Under the pieces are notes generated by a model. It made no database searches. It was not told where the DNA came from and was given only the letters and a program-made list of their open reading frames with translations. 64,000 bases of DNA. Origin: Alicyclobacillus kakegawensis NBRC 103104. GTDB taxonomy: Bacteria > Bacillota > Bacilli > Alicyclobacillales > Alicyclobacillaceae. Both the position numbers and the translations under genes were made by a program. The DNA lies in the NCBI RefSeq assembly GCF_001552655.1, contig NZ_BCRP01000005.1, forward strand, positions 62,001 to 126,000. Reading direction: 5' to 3'. This document shows, piece after piece, positions 62,279 to 64,000 of the stretch. Position 1 is the stretch's first letter. Each line of letters begins with the position of its first letter.

Positions 62279-62817
62279 CGGTGGCCGTCCGGCTGCTGCT
62301 GATGCCGCTGTCAATGCGGATGCTGAGGGACATGGACAAACAGATGGCAGTGGCCCCGCGTCTGCGGGAACTAGCCGCCAGATGGAACGGATCGAAGGAA
62401 GGACTGTTGGCCGCGCAACAGGATTTGCTCAAGCGGCATGGGGTGCGGCGCAGTTCGTCCGTGCTGTTGCCGCTGCTGCAGGCGCCGGTGCTGTACATGG
62501 TTTACCAGCTGTTTCGCACCTTGAACCACCCGGTGACGAGCATCCTGGTGCCCTGGGTGCCGTTGACCGCCGTAGATCCGTGGCATGTTGCCCCCCTCGT
62601 CGCGGCGGCGCTGCTGTTCCTCGCCGGCTTGGTCAGCCACCGCCCGGCCCGCTTGGGCGCCAAGGTCCCAGGCGCCATCATCAGCGGTCTGCTGAGCCTT
62701 GTGATCTTATGGCATGCGCCCGTGGCGGCGGCTCTCTACTACGCCATCTCCGGGTTGTGGGGAGCCGGTGAGCGATGGACGTATGGCCGCCTGGTGCCGA
62801 AGGCAGCAGCGGCGTGA
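62188..62817 (+). CDS. yidC: Membrane protein insertase YidC/Oxa1 (second-copy type)
   Basis: Inserts proteins into the cytoplasmic membrane; 209 residues with five hydrophobic segments. The conserved Arg of the hydrophilic groove is in LTVAVRLLLMPLSMRML, followed by the cytosolic hairpin (APRLRELAARWNGSKEGLLA, QQDLLKRHGV) and LLPLLQAPVLYMVYQLF. There is no lipoprotein signal, unlike many YidC1/SpoIIIJ proteins, and no rnpA/rpmH nearby, so this is likely the accessory YidC2. The ATG at 62188 is 9 bases from GGAGG; the upstream in-frame ATG at 62110 has no site. Translation is probably controlled by the hairpin and leader. Confidence 0.92.
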   Translation: MYGSIESFLHDLLLNMAMYTHDWGLAIILLTVAVRLLLMPLSMRMLRDMDKQMAVAPRLRELAARWNGSKEGLLAAQQDLLKRHGVRRSSSVLLPLLQAPVLYMVYQLFRTLNHPVTSILVPWVPLTAVDPWHVAPLVAAALLFLAGLVSHRPARLGAKVPGAIISGLLSLVILWHAPVAAALYYAISGLWGAGERWTYGRLVPKAAAA

Positions 62818-62874
62818 CGAGGATGACTCGATAAGCGGCGCGTAGTTGACGCCGGCTCCGGGGGATGAAAGCCT

Positions 62875-63867
62875 GTGGGAGGGACGGGAAGAAGGCTGGT
62901 GCCAAGCGGCGATTGGGAGCCCGATTGGTTGGATGTGATAAGCCCGCTGTCGATTGAGGTGCAGCGGGTGCAGCCCATAGCGCGCACAGCCCAGGCGATG
63001 GTGGTCCGCCTGCTGCCGAGGGACGGACTGCCGCTCATCGTGAAAGCGTCGCACAACCATCCGGCGATTCGCCGCGAAGCCGCGCTGTACGAGACGTACG
63101 TCCGTCACCTGCCTGTGTGCGCACCGCAGGTTGCCGGGAGCGGCCAAAGCCGTCAGTGGGCGTGGATTGCCTACCGGGACGACCAACTGGTGCCCATCAC
63201 CACGCGCCGCCACGGGATCCTCATGGCGGTGGCGGCGGCGGCCCGGCTGCATCAAGCGGACCCTCCGGCGGGCGGAGCCGTCCGGGTGCCCCTGAGCACG
63301 CACACTCCTGATTTGGCCGAGGTGCTGCGCCAAACCCTCGTGGTCGATCCGTCCGTGTTCGCCACCGCCATGGGTGCATGCGGTTGGCCGGCGGCGGCAC
63401 GGCGGCAGGTGTCCCAGCTCTACCGCCGGATAGAGTCCTGGGGACAGGCACTGATGCGCAGGCCGCGGGTGCTCTGCCATGGCGACCTGCACCTGGGCAA
63501 CCTGATGTGGTCGCGGGCGCATCGGCAACCGGCCGTGATCGACTGGGAATACTTACACCCGGACTACGACTACTTCGACCTCTTTCAGCTCCTGGACGCC
63601 ACCAGTCCGACGACCCCGTTGTGGCGTCCTCTCGGCCGCAGGCGGGTGCTGCTGGCGTATGCGCGAGCGCGCTCTGACCTGCGGGAACGAACGGCGGCTT
63701 GGCTCCGCGGATATCTCCAGTTTGCGGCCATCCACCTGCTGTGGATTGCTACGCGCATCCAGGCGGACCGAGAGGCCGGCCGCCACCCCGGGGGCGAACT
63801 GAACAGGCAGGAGAGGGAGACTTACGCGGGTCTGCTCTCCATCGCACGCGAATTGCGACGCCTGTAG
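62875..63867 (+). CDS. Aminoglycoside-phosphotransferase-like kinase
   Basis: A 330-residue soluble protein of the APH/choline-kinase fold. The catalytic loop LCHGDLHLGNLMW (Brenner motif, Asp and Asn) and the metal-binding VIDWEYLHPDYDYFDLFQLL are clear; Lys in LIVKASHN is the expected ATP-binding lysine. These enzymes phosphorylate small molecules such as sugars, choline or antibiotics; a resistance function should not be assumed. The GTG at 62875 has GGGGG 10 bases upstream; a later GTG is possible. The gene is 57 bases after yidC and ends at a terminator. Confidence 0.82.
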   Translation: MGGTGRRLVPSGDWEPDWLDVISPLSIEVQRVQPIARTAQAMVVRLLPRDGLPLIVKASHNHPAIRREAALYETYVRHLPVCAPQVAGSGQSRQWAWIAYRDDQLVPITTRRHGILMAVAAAARLHQADPPAGGAVRVPLSTHTPDLAEVLRQTLVVDPSVFATAMGACGWPAAARRQVSQLYRRIESWGQALMRRPRVLCHGDLHLGNLMWSRAHRQPAVIDWEYLHPDYDYFDLFQLLDATSPTTPLWRPLGRRRVLLAYARARSDLRERTAAWLRGYLQFAAIHLLWIATRIQADREAGRHPGGELNRQERETYAGLLSIARELRRL

Positions 63868-63871
63868 AAAA

Positions 63872-63908
63872 ACAGCCATCGACAAAGCCTGTCGGTGGCT
63901 GTCTTGTT
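63872..63908 (+). terminator. Rho-independent terminator after the kinase gene
   Basis: ACAGCCATCGACA-N5-TGTCGGTGGCTGT followed by CTTGTTG. Bases 63909-64000 show no gene. Confidence 0.8.
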
Positions 63909-64000
63909 GCCCAGGCGTTGTCCAGACGCGAGGCAAGGGGCGTGCCTGCCTGCGCCCGGGGACTGGATGGGTATCCGTCTTCAGCGAAACACCTTGACCC

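Noticed and set aside
62875-63867. Antibiotic-resistance call for the APH-like kinase
   Set aside because: Only the general kinase fold is visible; related proteins phosphorylate many metabolites and no resistance context is present.

Overview
The window is GC-rich DNA (about 60% by eye) from a Gram-positive bacterium of the Firmicutes, most likely the Alicyclobacillaceae (Alicyclobacillus or a relative). This placement is an inference. It rests on a CodY gene, a TrpR-like YerC protein, an FMN riboswitch in front of ribD-ribE-ribBA-ribH, a catabolite-responsive element, MntR-type boxes in front of mntH, many sigma-A promoters with 17-18 bp spacers, strong GGAGG ribosome sites and frequent GTG/TTG starts. 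No tRNA, rRNA, CRISPR array, insertion sequence or prophage was seen.

Layout. 1-1393: start of a secreted N-acetylglucosaminidase. 1641-4824: Leloir operon galT-galK-galE. 5088-5903: soluble chemoreceptor-like protein. 6023-10070: riboflavin operon with FMN riboswitch. 10311-12191: KimA-like potassium transporter. 12448-15711: GH42 beta-galactosidase and its LacI-type regulator, with cysE beside them. 16677-18762: a Fur-family regulator and an NRAMP manganese importer. 18827-21025: PAP2 phosphatase and M20 dipeptidase. 21159-22761: codY, an antiporter remnant and yerC. 22909-31469: a catabolic block on the minus strand, with paaK, a thioesterase, an EthD protein, paaG, a thiolase and a complete E1a-E1b-E2 2-oxoacid dehydrogenase.

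31598-39881 holds small regulators (three XRE, one GntR), CcdA, membrane proteins, a methyltransferase and a lipoprotein. 39990-47967 holds transporters (MATE, DHA2-like MFS, MctP-like SSS with its DUF3311 partner), a glycosyltransferase and an aldo/keto reductase. 48659-51746 is a putative molybdate/tungstate operon: regulator, binding protein and permease, but no ATPase. 51775-55762 is an export-directed operon of a phosphoesterase and two multicopper oxidase paralogues. 55964-61759 has a broken MFS gene, a MarR-ABC exporter operon and a TetR-controlled isochorismatase/MFS pair. 61862-63867 has a second-type YidC gene behind a leader ORF, and an APH-like kinase.

Two loci stand out. (1) The yidC gene at 62188 follows a translated leader with one membrane segment and a DDEEGP patch. 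A perfect 14-bp inverted repeat can hide the yidC ribosome site, and its 5' arm begins inside the codon for the proline of that patch. This is the architecture of a MifM-type insertion sensor. (2) The two overlapping multicopper oxidase genes are complementary: one keeps only the N-terminal copper-ligand motifs and the other only the C-terminal ones, which suggests an obligate heteromeric oxidase.

Start codons were chosen by ribosome-site spacing and are often shorter than the longest open frame. All functional statements come from reading motifs by eye; no database search was possible.
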